A DNA stretch of 64,000 nucleotides. It comes from an uncultured Hyphomicrobiales bacterium (lineage in GTDB: Bacteria > Pseudomonadota > Alphaproteobacteria > Rhizobiales > Xanthobacteraceae). A model generated the notes under the pieces. It made no database searches, was not told where the DNA came from, and saw only the letters and a program-made list of their open reading frames with translations. The position numbers and the translations under genes were made by a program. The stretch spans positions 124,001 through 188,000 of the forward strand of contig CAIRGJ010000062.1 of assembly GCA_903878085.1 (NCBI GenBank). The letters are read 5' to 3'. Positions 42,373 to 50,472 of this stretch are shown piece after piece; the stretch's first letter is position 1, and every line of letters begins with the position of its first letter.

Positions 42373-42624
42373 CTACTTAAAGAGCCATTCTTTCACGACC
42401 GGCCAAGCCGCGATTAACGCGCCGACGGTTGCGACGATTGTGAATCCGAGCATCCACCTGAACCGCGTTGCCTCTAGCTGCCTTGCGTTGTGATCTTCCT
42501 CTGCAAGCCAATTCTGAATTTCAATTTTTTCAGTTGGCTCCATGTTGTCCATCTTGAGATGATGGAGAGTTAATAACGTACCCTGCTTTTCGAACTTCGC
42601 TCGGCTCTCAGGTCGAATGCTCAT
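42373..42624 (-). CDS. Small tail-anchored membrane protein of the island
   Basis: 83 residues: a charged cytoplasmic N-terminal part (about 1-55, helical, with EKIEIQNWLAEEDHNARQLE) and one C-terminal transmembrane helix (WMLGFTIVATVGALIAAW). It follows the next gene upstream by 4 bp and is likely co-translated with it. No family recognised. Confidence 0.6.
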   Translation of the reverse strand: MSIRPESRAKFEKQGTLLTLHHLKMDNMEPTEKIEIQNWLAEEDHNARQLEATRFRWMLGFTIVATVGALIAAWPVVKEWLFK

Positions 42625-42628
42625 CGCA

Positions 42629-43009
42629 CTATCTCCGAAGCCATGACAAATAGCGCCGACCGATTAGTGGCCCGAGCATGACCAGCGCGAAGGTCAGCAC
42701 AAGCCCTCCCGCTGCCGTCAAAAGGTTCACCGCTAGATATTTCGGGGAAGTAAGACGCGGCGTCGGATGCCAAACAGCGCCGTCCAACTGTTGTCGCGCG
42801 GCTTCACGGCACAGGAATGCATCTAGATCTCCGCTTAGTAGACCTGGGGAGCAATGCTTCGTGCGCTCCAAACGCTCCTCGATCTGGCGTGTCTCAATCT
42901 CGGTGAGGGCAATCCATTCGCCGGGCTGGAATCGCCATGTACCCGCTACCGCTGGGACAGCGATTGCGGCTATCACGCCGAGTGAGAAGGCGACCTTCCA
43001 TTTTCTCAT
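42629..43009 (-). CDS. Small two-helix membrane protein of the island
   Basis: 126 residues: N-terminal hydrophobic segment (VAFSLGVIAAIAVPAVAG, possibly a signal anchor), a periplasmic-type loop of about 65 residues with two cysteines (KHCSPG and FLCREA), and a second transmembrane helix (LLTAAGGLVLTFALVMLG) with a basic tail. First gene of a two-gene minus-strand operon with 42373-42624. No family recognised. Confidence 0.62.
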   Translation of the reverse strand: MRKWKVAFSLGVIAAIAVPAVAGTWRFQPGEWIALTEIETRQIEERLERTKHCSPGLLSGDLDAFLCREAARQQLDGAVWHPTPRLTSPKYLAVNLLTAAGGLVLTFALVMLGPLIGRRYLSWLRR

Positions 43010-43102
43010 GGTGCATCATACCGCCTCATTTTCCCTCACAAAACGAGAGAATAATCGGAGAATAACCCCTCTAACCCATTGATATTACTAGGTGGGAGAC
43101 GC

Positions 43103-43148
43103 CTTCCCAAGCTGCATACGAGGGTTCGATTCCCTTCGCCCGCTCCAA
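43103..43148 (+). repeat. attR-like direct repeat (tRNA-Gly 3' copy)
   Basis: Identical 46-nt copy of 41875-41920. It ends 20 bp before the stop of the convergent DUF2336 gene. Only the 3' half of the tRNA is present here, so it is not a second functional tRNA. Confidence 0.95.
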
Positions 43149-43168
43149 ATCGCAAATACCGGCTGCGG

Positions 43169-43777
43169 TTACGCCAAAGCGAGATTGAGGAACGGCAGCA
43201 GCTCAGCCGGCAGATCGCCACGTGCCGCTATCGCCGTTGCCAGTGGCTTGTCGGTCTTGGCGCGGTTGATCAGTTTGACAAAGCCGATTTCGGAGAACCG
43301 CGCTTGCGGATTTGCGATCGCTTTGTGAATAAGTTCAGGGATGCCGCGATCGACCAGAGCGTCCGTCACCGCCTCGCTGATGCGGCCGCGGCCAGCGATT
43401 GCGGCTAGCTGCCTCGGACCTTTGACCGAGGCGGCGACTTTAGCAATGACCTCGTCGGTGAGCACAGGCGACAACGTAAGAACCGGTACCGCCACCGCGA
43501 CATCTTCATTCTGTGCCAGAGTGGCGATGACGTTCGGCGGTGCATTGTCAATCGGGGCCAGCCTTGTGCTCAAAGTGATCAGCGCCGGATTCTCAGCCTT
43601 TTCAATCAGACGCTGGATGACGTCGTCGAAAATGGCGATCTGCTCGTCCGAAAAGCGCATCGTATCGCTGAGAAACAGGTCGGTTACGCGTTGAAGGATT
43701 TGCGATTGCCTGGAAGTCGTGGCCTGGTCGATGGCCACGTCGAGTTCGGCAATCAATGAATGCGCGTTGGCGGTCAT
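43169..43777 (-). CDS. DUF2336 family protein, short form
   Basis: 202 residues (MTANAHSLIAELDVAIDQAT...). It resembles the N-terminal two-thirds of the 364-residue protein at 53552-54646: both have RQSQILQRVTDLFL/RRAKTLHRVTDLFV, then LSTRLAPIDNAPP/LAVRLAPLKNAPP. DUF2336 proteins are all-helical, HEAT-like repeats often found near alphaproteobacterial chemotaxis or two-component genes. It stops soon after the last repeat and lacks the C-terminal domain of its paralog. It lies divergently upstream of cheW. Confidence 0.82.
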   Translation of the reverse strand: MTANAHSLIAELDVAIDQATTSRQSQILQRVTDLFLSDTMRFSDEQIAIFDDVIQRLIEKAENPALITLSTRLAPIDNAPPNVIATLAQNEDVAVAVPVLTLSPVLTDEVIAKVAASVKGPRQLAAIAGRGRISEAVTDALVDRGIPELIHKAIANPQARFSEIGFVKLINRAKTDKPLATAIAARGDLPAELLPFLNLALA

Positions 43778-44106
43778 GCGTGTTGTCCCAACCGATAATC
43801 GTCGTCCAGGCGAAAGACTAGCGCAATGCCTACCGCTAAATCAGCAAAATAGACTTAACGGCGGCGGCACCGGCCCGCTCCAGACGTGGAATCTTGGCGC
43901 CAAATTCAAAATAAAAATCGTCCAGTAGCAGCAATCTTAATCCAGATTATCGATCTGCGATATCACTCCCAATCTACGGCAAATTAAATCTATTCCACAC
44001 CGTACTACACTAGCTTCCAGCGTGGACGCTGCACGAGCGCGTCCGGTCGCCCGCACGGGCGGAAACGCGACCTTAGTCCCAGGTCCCAGAAGCGAGTGCC
44101 GATCTC
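43778..44106. other. Upstream region of the chemotaxis operon
   Basis: An AT-richer divergent gap between a DUF2336 gene and cheW. It should hold the promoters of both. I see no clear consensus promoter or terminator and no gene. Confidence 0.5.
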
Positions 44107-44646
44107 ATGACCCAAACAGCCACCGCATCGGATACCGCCGAGCTCAATCCGGCCGATGCCATTGTAGCCAGCGGCGCGCGCGCCGCGGCGACGCAAATCC
44201 AGTCCATCAGCTTCGCCATCGGCGACGACCAGTACGGCGTCGACATTATGGCGGTGCGCGAAATCAAAGGCTGGTCGGAAATCACTCACCTGCCGCGCCA
44301 GCCCGATTACGTCCGCGGCGTGCTCAATCTGCGCGGCGTGATCGTCCCGATCATCGACCTGCGCTGCCGGTTCGGCCAAGGTTTGACCGAGGCCACCCCG
44401 CTTCACGTCGTCATCATCGTGCAGATCGCCGCGCGCCAGGTCGGCCTGCTGGCCGACCGCGTGCTCGACATCGTGTCGTTCGAGCCGTCGCAGGTGCAGC
44501 CGGTGCCGAAGGTCGCGAAATCCTCGCGCGCCGATTTCCTGTCCGGCCTCGTGACCATCGAAAACGTGATGCTGGCGCTGATCGACCTGCCGAACCTTTT
44601 GACGGTCACTGCTAACGAAGCCGACGAACCCGCCGCAGTGCACTAA
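44107..44646 (+). CDS. cheW: CheW coupling protein
   Basis: 179 residues. CheW domain from about residue 33: FAIGDDQYGVDIMAVREIKG, then VRGVLNLRGVIVPIIDLRCRFG and GLLADRVLDIVSF. It couples chemoreceptors to CheA in the signalling array. A 30-residue unstructured N-terminal leader precedes the domain. First gene of the plus-strand chemotaxis operon, 37 bp before the receptor. Confidence 0.95.
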   Translation: MTQTATASDTAELNPADAIVASGARAAATQIQSISFAIGDDQYGVDIMAVREIKGWSEITHLPRQPDYVRGVLNLRGVIVPIIDLRCRFGQGLTEATPLHVVIIVQIAARQVGLLADRVLDIVSFEPSQVQPVPKVAKSSRADFLSGLVTIENVMLALIDLPNLLTVTANEADEPAAVH

Positions 44647-44683
44647 CCCCTCGTTACACCAGGCTCAATAGGATTTTCTCGAC

Positions 44684-46429
44684 ATGAAGATCGCAGACGT
44701 CAAGATTCTCTACAAGATCATCTCCTGCTTCGCGCTTCTCGCGATCGTCGTGGCTAGCGCGACCTGGTACTCAACTTCGCGCATGAGCGCGATCGATGGC
44801 GCCTACTCCAGGATTATCGAAAAGGACGTCGCTGCGGCCCTCACGGTTACCAGAGCCAGCCGATCCTATCTCGCCTTTCGCCTTGCGAATTGGCAGTTGA
44901 TCGCCGAAACCAAGGACGCGGCGATGAAGAAAGCCGCAGAAGATGCTACCGCAGCTCAGAAACGTTTTCTGTCATTTTTGGACGAAACGAAACGGCTCAC
45001 TCCGCATTTCGAGCGCCAGGTCAACGAGATACAACAAAAATTCAACGCTCTAGTGCCGGAATACCAGGCCATTCAGACCTTGGCCATGGCAAACAAGCAC
45101 GAAGAGGCGACCGCACGGCTTGATGCGCTGCTGCCCAAAGGCGCGGAACTCTCGACGGCGATGAATGCGATTTCGGACGATATCGCCAAATCGATGAACG
45201 CGGCGTCGGATGCGGCCACTGCCACAACCAATCAAACGATTTTCGTCACGTACAGCTCGATTGCCGTCGCAATGGCGGTCGTCATGATGCTCGCCTTCTT
45301 CTTGGTGCAGTCGACCATCGTCAGGCCGCTCGGCCGCCTTGTCGTTGAGCTCGAGAAGCTGGCCGACGGCGATTTCAACATCAAGCTCGACAGCCTCGGC
45401 CGTAAGGACGAGATCGGGCAAATCTCGGACGCGGCTGAGTTGGTCGCCGAGCGCGTCGGTGCGACCATCGGCAACATCAAGATTTCGGCGAACGAGGTCA
45501 CCAACGCCTCGGCCGAGATTTCGACCAGCACCACCGATCTGTCGCAGCGCACCGAGGAACAGGCCGCCAGCCTGGAAGAAACCTCGGCGTCGATGGAAGA
45601 GATGACGGCAACGGTCAAAAAGAACGCCGAGAACGCTAGAGAAGCCAGCAACCTCGCTGCCAGCACACAAGACGTGGCTGATCGCGGCGGTCAGGTCGTC
45701 GCCAAGACGGTCGAGGCCTTGGCAAAGATCGAAGACTCGTCCCGCAAGATCTCCGACATCATCGGCGTCATCGACGAAATCGCCCGCCAGACCAATTTGC
45801 TGGCGCTTAACGCTGCGGTCGAAGCGGCCCGCGCCGGCGAAGCCGGCCGCGGTTTCGCGGTGGTTGCAACGGAAGTGCGCAGCCTGGCGCAGCGCTCGTC
45901 GCAGGCCGCCAAGGACATCAAGGAACTGATCACCAACAGCAACGGTCAGGTCAAAGACGGTGTCGACCTGGTCAACAAGGCCGGTCAGTCGCTCACCGAG
46001 ATCGTCGAGTCGATCAAGAAGGTTACTGCGGTCGTGGGCGAAATCGCCAATGCCAGCGCGGAGCAGTCGACCGGCCTGGAAGAGATCAACAAGGCGCTGA
46101 CCCAGATGGACGAGGTCACGCAGCAGAACTCGGCGCTGGTCGAGGAAAATGCCGCTACCGCCAAGACGCTCGAAGGCCAGGCCAAGTCGATGGACGAGCG
46201 CGTCGCGGGCTTCCGCCTGCGCGGCGGTTCCGCGAACGCCGACTTCGAACCGGCCGCGGCGGCGCCCGTGCGCCAGGCGCCGGTCGCGGCAGCGCGACCG
46301 AAGGCCGCCCCGCCGAAGCGTTCGGTGGCGCCTGCGAAAGCAAGTGTTCAGGCAAACCGCGGCCCGGTCGGCCGCATGCAGGCGGGCCTTGCGACCGCTC
46401 TCAACGAGCCGGACTGGAAGGAATTCTGA
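44684..46429 (+). CDS. Methyl-accepting chemotaxis protein
   Basis: 581 residues. TM1 (about 11-28), a helical periplasmic sensor of about 160 residues, TM2 (about 188-208), HAMP with [19 protein letters not shown], then the methylation helices and the hairpin tip [22 protein letters not shown]. An Ala/Pro/Lys-rich linker leads to the extreme C-terminus EPDWKEF, a CheR/CheB-tethering pentapeptide of the WxxF type. Ligand unknown. The receptor lies between cheW and cheR. Confidence 0.95.
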   Translation: MKIADVKILYKIISCFALLAIVVASATWYSTSRMSAIDGAYSRIIEKDVAAALTVTRASRSYLAFRLANWQLIAETKDAAMKKAAEDATAAQKRFLSFLDETKRLTPHFERQVNEIQQKFNALVPEYQAIQTLAMANKHEEATARLDALLPKGAELSTAMNAISDDIAKSMNAASDAATATTNQTIFVTYSSIAVAMAVVMMLAFFLVQSTIVRPLGRLVVELEKLADGDFNIKLDSLGRKDEIGQISDAAELVAERVGATIGNIKISANEVTNASAEISTSTTDLSQRTEEQAASLEETSASMEEMTATVKKNAENAREASNLAASTQDVADRGGQVVAKTVEALAKIEDSSRKISDIIGVIDEIARQTNLLALNAAVEAARAGEAGRGFAVVATEVRSLAQRSSQAAKDIKELITNSNGQVKDGVDLVNKAGQSLTEIVESIKKVTAVVGEIANASAEQSTGLEEINKALTQMDEVTQQNSALVEENAATAKTLEGQAKSMDERVAGFRLRGGSANADFEPAAAAPVRQAPVAAARPKAAPPKRSVAPAKASVQANRGPVGRMQAGLATALNEPDWKEF

Positions 46430-46452
46430 TGTCAGGCGCCGGGAGAATCATG

Positions 46453-46809
46453 ATGACCCACATGAAGATCGTAGCCGCAGTCGCACTTCTGATGGGCGTG
46501 TGTGCGCTCGCCCAGGGTGGGGAATTCGCCACCAAGGATGAGGCCGTCGCGATGGTCAAAACGGCCGTGGCTTTCGTCAAACAGGAGGGCGGCGAAAAAG
46601 CTTACACCGCGTTCCCCGCCAAGGACGCCTTCGCCGACCACGATCTCTACGTCGTCGTTCACAGCAACGACGGCGAAGTGCTGGCGCACGGCTCTAACCC
46701 GAAGCTGGTCGGCAAGGACATGAACGACGCCCGGGACGTCGATGGCAAGTACTACGTCAAAGAGTGCCTCGCGCTTGCCGCCAAGCAGGAAAGCTTCTGG
46801 CCGGGCTAA
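46453..46809 (+). pseudogene. Periplasmic Cache-domain protein, truncated at the C-terminus
   Basis: 118 codons from the ATG at 46453 (GGGAG 7 nt upstream). Signal peptide MKIVAAVALLMGVCALAQ, then the single-Cache fold GGEFATKDEAVAMVKTAV, DLYVVVHSNDGEVLAHGSNP and DVDGKYYVKECLALA. It breaks off at ESFWPG, where related proteins continue for about 30 residues through the final strands of the domain. The missing part and a following receptor seem to have been removed by one deletion, since the next open frame is a receptor tail. It may still be made but probably folds poorly. Confidence 0.7.
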
Positions 46810-46910
46810 TGCCGAAATCAAACATTGCCGCTTATCGCGGCTCGATTGGGCGCAATCAGGCAGGGCTCGCCACCGCGCTCAAGACCGAACCGGACTGGAA
46901 GGAGTTCTAA
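46809..46910 (+). pseudogene. Orphan chemoreceptor C-terminal tail (33 codons)
   Basis: An ATG overlapping the previous stop (TAATG) opens 33 codons: residues [15 protein letters not shown] then KTEPDWKEF. The chemoreceptor at 44684-46429 ends [22 protein letters not shown], so this is the very end of a second receptor. The rest of that receptor is gone. The cheR Shine-Dalgarno (AAGGAG, codons for K-E) lies inside it, which could explain why it persists. Whether the peptide is made is unknown. Confidence 0.72.
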
Positions 46911-46912
46911 TA

Positions 46913-47827
46913 ATGAAGAGCCCAGCCTTGCGCGTAGCAAATCGCAAATCGACGACGGCGGCGTTCGCTTCGGGCGATCTCGCTATTGCCGATGCCACAC
47001 GCGAGTTTGAGTTTTCCGACACGGACTTCCGCGAGCTGGCGCAATACGCCTATAGCCAAGCCGGAATCTCGCTGGCGGACAGCAAGCGTAATCTTATCTA
47101 TAGCCGGTTGTCGCGCCGGCTGCGCGCGCTTGGCCAGACGACGTTCAAGCAATATCGAAATTATTTGAGTGAGAATGAATCCGAGCTGGAAAACTTTATC
47201 AACGCGATTTCGACGAACCTGACGAAGTTTTTCCGCGAAGCGCACCACTTCGATCATTTCCGCACTCACGTCGCGGTGCCTTTCGTCCAGGGGGCGCACG
47301 GTAAGTCCGGGCAGCGTCTGCGTGTCTGGTCGGCCGGTTGTTCGACCGGCGAGGAGCCTTACACCATCGCGGTCGTGCTCAAACGCGAGATCCGAAACCC
47401 TGAGCAACACGACGTACGTATCCTTGCGACGGACATCGACACCAACGTCATCGCAAAAGGCGCCGCCGGCGAATATCCGCTCAGCTCGATCGACGAAGTG
47501 CCCAAGACCTACCGGGAATACTTCCAGCCTCTCGATGGCGATCCCGATGCGACCGAAGTCGTCATGGGCGACGAGGTCCGTTCGCTCATCAGTTTTGCGC
47601 GCATCAACCTGATGGACCCTTGGCCCTTCAGAGGACGGTTCGACGCCATCTTCTGCCGCAACGTCATGATCTACTTCGACGGCCCGACCAAGTCGGCGCT
47701 GGTCGACCGCTTCACCCAGCAACTCAAACCTGGCGGCTGGTTGTACATCGGTCATTCCGAATCGCTGATCGGCTCGCACCCTGGTCTGGAACTCGTGGGC
47801 CGCACCGTTTACCGGAGAGAATCGTGA
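46913..47827 (+). CDS. cheR: Chemotaxis protein methyltransferase CheR
   Basis: 304 residues from the ATG at 46913 with AAGGAG 8 nt upstream. N-terminal CheR helical domain (DFRELAQYAYSQAGISLADSK), then the SAM-binding domain: RVWSAGCSTGEEPYTIA, ILATDIDTNVIAKG and IFCRNVMIYFD. It methylates receptor glutamates. Overlaps cheD (GTGA). Confidence 0.95.
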   Translation: MKSPALRVANRKSTTAAFASGDLAIADATREFEFSDTDFRELAQYAYSQAGISLADSKRNLIYSRLSRRLRALGQTTFKQYRNYLSENESELENFINAISTNLTKFFREAHHFDHFRTHVAVPFVQGAHGKSGQRLRVWSAGCSTGEEPYTIAVVLKREIRNPEQHDVRILATDIDTNVIAKGAAGEYPLSSIDEVPKTYREYFQPLDGDPDATEVVMGDEVRSLISFARINLMDPWPFRGRFDAIFCRNVMIYFDGPTKSALVDRFTQQLKPGGWLYIGHSESLIGSHPGLELVGRTVYRRES

Positions 47828-48474
47828 GCGCTGCTCCCGCACTACGCCTTCCCGCCGATTCGGGCGCCGTCAACGGCGGTAGTGCCGTTGCCACTCGCAA
47901 GTTTTTCGATTCCGCCGAATCGAATTGGATGGTGAAGGTTTTCCCGGGCGAATACTTCGTCACCTCGAAATCCGATGAGGTGCTGGTGACCGTCCTCGGC
48001 TCCTGCGTCGCGGCTTGCATCCGCGATCCGCAAAGGCGGATCGGCGGCATGAACCACTTTATGCTGCCCCACAGCAAAGGCGGCAATTGGGGCGGCGATA
48101 TGCAGTCCACCCGGTTCGGTAACTTCGCCATGGAGAAGCTCATCAATGAGCTGATGAAGGCCGGATGTTCTCGCAGTTCGCTTGAAATCAAAGTGTTCGG
48201 CGGCGGCAACGTCACCGATACGCAAAATGCCATCGGCACGGAAAACTGCCGATTCATCATGCGCTACCTGGAGTCGGAAGGGTTGCGGTGCTCGGTCCAG
48301 GATTTGGGCGGCCTGCTGCCGCGCCGCATCCACTACTATCCCGAGACCGGTCGCGTCATCCGCCGATTGCTCGGCTCCGGCGAATCCAAAGCCGTTGCGC
48401 GCGAAGAGACCGAATATGTCAGCCGCCTGTCGACGCGAACGATGGCGGGCGAAATTCAACTGTTCGACGAGTGA
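47824..48474 (+). CDS. cheD: Chemoreceptor glutamine deamidase CheD
   Basis: 216 residues from a GTG overlapping cheR. The domain contains the catalytic-cysteine region TVLGSCVAACIRD and the histidine in GGMNHFMLP, followed by KVFGGGNVTDT. CheD deamidates receptor glutamines to methylatable glutamates. The stop overlaps cheB (TGATG). Confidence 0.94.
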   Translation: MSAAPALRLPADSGAVNGGSAVATRKFFDSAESNWMVKVFPGEYFVTSKSDEVLVTVLGSCVAACIRDPQRRIGGMNHFMLPHSKGGNWGGDMQSTRFGNFAMEKLINELMKAGCSRSSLEIKVFGGGNVTDTQNAIGTENCRFIMRYLESEGLRCSVQDLGGLLPRRIHYYPETGRVIRRLLGSGESKAVAREETEYVSRLSTRTMAGEIQLFDE

Positions 48475-49577
48475 TGGAAAAAATCATGACCAAGCCCGTA
48501 CGTGTTCTGATTGTCGACGACTCGCCGGTCATTCGGCAGTTGCTGTCGATGTTGTTGTCCGCCGATCCAGAAATCGAGGCGGTCGGCACGGCCAGCGACC
48601 CGCTGATCGCGCGCGAGCGTATCAAGGCACTTAATCCCGATGTCATCACGCTCGATATCGAGATGCCGAACATGGACGGCGTCACCTTCTTGCGTAAGAT
48701 TATGGAATTGCGGCCGATGCCGGTCGTCATGATCTCCACCCTCACGCAGGCCGGCGCGGAGATCACGCTCGAAGCGCTCGAAATCGGCGCGGTCGATTTC
48801 ATCGGCAAGCCGACCGGTGACCTCAACCATGGCATTGAAGTACTGGCCGCGGAGCTGCAGTCGAAAGTCAAAGCAGCGGCCCATGCCCGCGTCGGCGCGC
48901 GCCAGGCACCGAGAATCGCACGCCCGCCGCGGATCGACCGGGGCCCGAGCTCCCACGACAAGATCATTGCAATTGGCGCCTCGACCGGCGGCGTGGAAGC
49001 GCTGAAAGCCGTGTTGATGGACATGCCGGCGGTGTGCCCTCCGATCCTCATCACGCAGCATATGCCGCCGCGCTTCACCGCGGCTTTCGCCGCACGTCTT
49101 GACAAGGAATGCCCGATGGCAGTGTCCGAGGCGATCCACAACGAGATTATCGAGCCCAATCACGCCTACATCGCGCCTGGCGCGCAGCATATGGAATTGG
49201 TCCGCGTCGGTGGCCATTACCGGTGCAGCCTGAACGAGAGCCCGACCGTTTCCGGCCATCGGCCTTCGGTCGATGTCTTGTTCCGGTCGTTCGCGCGCGT
49301 CGCGGGGAAATCGGCGGTCGCTGCGATCCTGACGGGAATGGGCAAGGACGGCGCGGCTGGCATGCTCGAGTTGCGGACCGCGGGCGGCAAGACGCTCGGC
49401 CAGGACGAGGCATCTTCGCTGGTCTATGGCATGCCGCGGGCCGCGTTCGAATGCGGTGCGGTGATGCGTCAGTATTCGTTGTCCCACATGGCCGACGGCA
49501 TCCTCGAAGCTTGCGAAGATAGCAGCAAAACGCAACCGCGGACTGGCGATCCGCGCCGTACGAACCGCGCAGTCTGA
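48474..49577 (+). CDS. cheB: Chemotaxis methylesterase CheB
   Basis: 367 residues. Receiver domain with phospho-acceptor Asp61 in LDIEMPNMDG; linker about 125-160; CheB esterase domain with catalytic Ser170 (GASTGG), His196 (TQHMPP) and Asp292 (GKDGAAGM). It removes methyl groups from receptors when phosphorylated by CheA. A second in-frame ATG at 48486 is possible. Confidence 0.95.
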   Translation: MEKIMTKPVRVLIVDDSPVIRQLLSMLLSADPEIEAVGTASDPLIARERIKALNPDVITLDIEMPNMDGVTFLRKIMELRPMPVVMISTLTQAGAEITLEALEIGAVDFIGKPTGDLNHGIEVLAAELQSKVKAAAHARVGARQAPRIARPPRIDRGPSSHDKIIAIGASTGGVEALKAVLMDMPAVCPPILITQHMPPRFTAAFAARLDKECPMAVSEAIHNEIIEPNHAYIAPGAQHMELVRVGGHYRCSLNESPTVSGHRPSVDVLFRSFARVAGKSAVAAILTGMGKDGAAGMLELRTAGGKTLGQDEASSLVYGMPRAAFECGAVMRQYSLSHMADGILEACEDSSKTQPRTGDPRRTNRAV

Positions 49578-49603
49578 GCGAATTGAAAAGGTCGGAGAAT
49601 TAC

Positions 49604-50446
49604 GTGAACGAAAATGCGAGCGAGACTCTGATGAAGCTGCCCGAGGTGCTCGATCTCACCGCGGCCGAAGGTTTTCTGGAGTCGATGCGCCAGCAAGCTA
49701 ATGGCGAACTTTGCGTGGATGCCTCCGCGGTCAGGACGATCACCCTGCCGTGCGTGCAGATTGTCCTTGCGGCGGCGAGGGCGCGCGAATCGATGTCGGT
49801 CAAGAACCCATCGCCCGCATTCGTCAGTGCGTTCGAAGATCTCGGCATCGATTGGACCCAGGATATCAAACTCAACCAGGATCAATCGTTGAACGATGAC
49901 GAAATGGAAGGGCTGGCCCAGGATCTGAGCCAGGATCAAACCCAAGATCCGGCTCAAGATCAGGCCGAAACTCAAGAGTATGGCGACAGTGTTGAAGATG
50001 CGGGGCAACCGCCTGTCGATAGTAACGGAGCTTCGGACGCAGTCAGTCAGATTAATCCTCATCACATGAGCGAGAGTACCATGGCTAAGCGAATTCTAAC
50101 CATCGACGACTCCAAGACGATGCGCGATATGCTCATGCTGACATTGGCGGAAGCAGGCTTTGATGTTCTCCAGGCTGTCGATGGGCAAAACGGACTCGAC
50201 GTGCTCGGTGACCAGCAAGTCGACGTCATCATCACCGATATCAACATGCCGATAATGGATGGCTACGAGGTCATCCGGCGGTTGCGGCAAGATCCCAACC
50301 ATAAGTCGACGCCGATTTTGGTCTTGACGACCGAAAGCGAAGCCGAAAAGAAAAATATGGCCCGCGAAGCCGGCGCCACCGGCTGGATGGTCAAGCCATT
50401 CGATCCGGACCGCCTTATCGCGACGGTACGTAAAGTTGCTCCTTAG
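49604..50446 (+). CDS. STAS-CheY fusion protein
   Basis: 280 residues from a GTG at 49604 (GGAG 7 nt upstream; the frame is open from a TTG at 49583). Residues ~10-95 form a STAS domain (VLDLTAAEGFLESMRQQANG, VDASAVRTITLPCVQIV). Residues ~100-155 are an acidic Gln/Asp-rich linker with repeated Q-D pairs. From residue 160 a full CheY receiver begins (MAKRILTIDDSKTMRDM, TDINMPIMDG, VKPF). In related operons I know these as two genes. An internal ATG at 50081 could still give free CheY. Sits directly before cheA. Confidence 0.88.
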   Translation: MNENASETLMKLPEVLDLTAAEGFLESMRQQANGELCVDASAVRTITLPCVQIVLAAARARESMSVKNPSPAFVSAFEDLGIDWTQDIKLNQDQSLNDDEMEGLAQDLSQDQTQDPAQDQAETQEYGDSVEDAGQPPVDSNGASDAVSQINPHHMSESTMAKRILTIDDSKTMRDMLMLTLAEAGFDVLQAVDGQNGLDVLGDQQVDVIITDINMPIMDGYEVIRRLRQDPNHKSTPILVLTTESEAEKKNMAREAGATGWMVKPFDPDRLIATVRKVAP

Positions 50447-50472
50447 AATCTGGGAATAGGTAAGGGCCGTCC

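Larger units (their letters stand above)
41875..43148. mobile_element. Mini genomic island at tRNA-Gly
   Basis: A unit of 1,228 bp (repeat to repeat) bounded by the 46-nt tRNA direct repeats. It is visibly more AT-rich than its flanks and holds three small genes I do not recognise, with no integrase or transposase. Paired GAGAATAA words near both ends (42044-42061 and 43047-43065) may be arm-type recombinase sites. It is either a decayed island or a non-autonomous element mobilised by an integrase elsewhere. Confidence 0.88.

Noticed and set aside
43103..43148. Second tRNA-Gly gene
   Set aside because: Only the 3' 46 nt are present; the acceptor 5' strand and D-arm are missing.
43169..43777. 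Short DUF2336 gene as truncated by the island
   Set aside because: Its stop lies outside the attR repeat, and the tRNA 3' end would have occupied this junction before integration, so the island did not cut it.
44022..44615. 197-codon Arg-rich frame overlapping cheW
   Set aside because: Shadow of the cheW frame; composition is typical of out-of-frame high-GC DNA.
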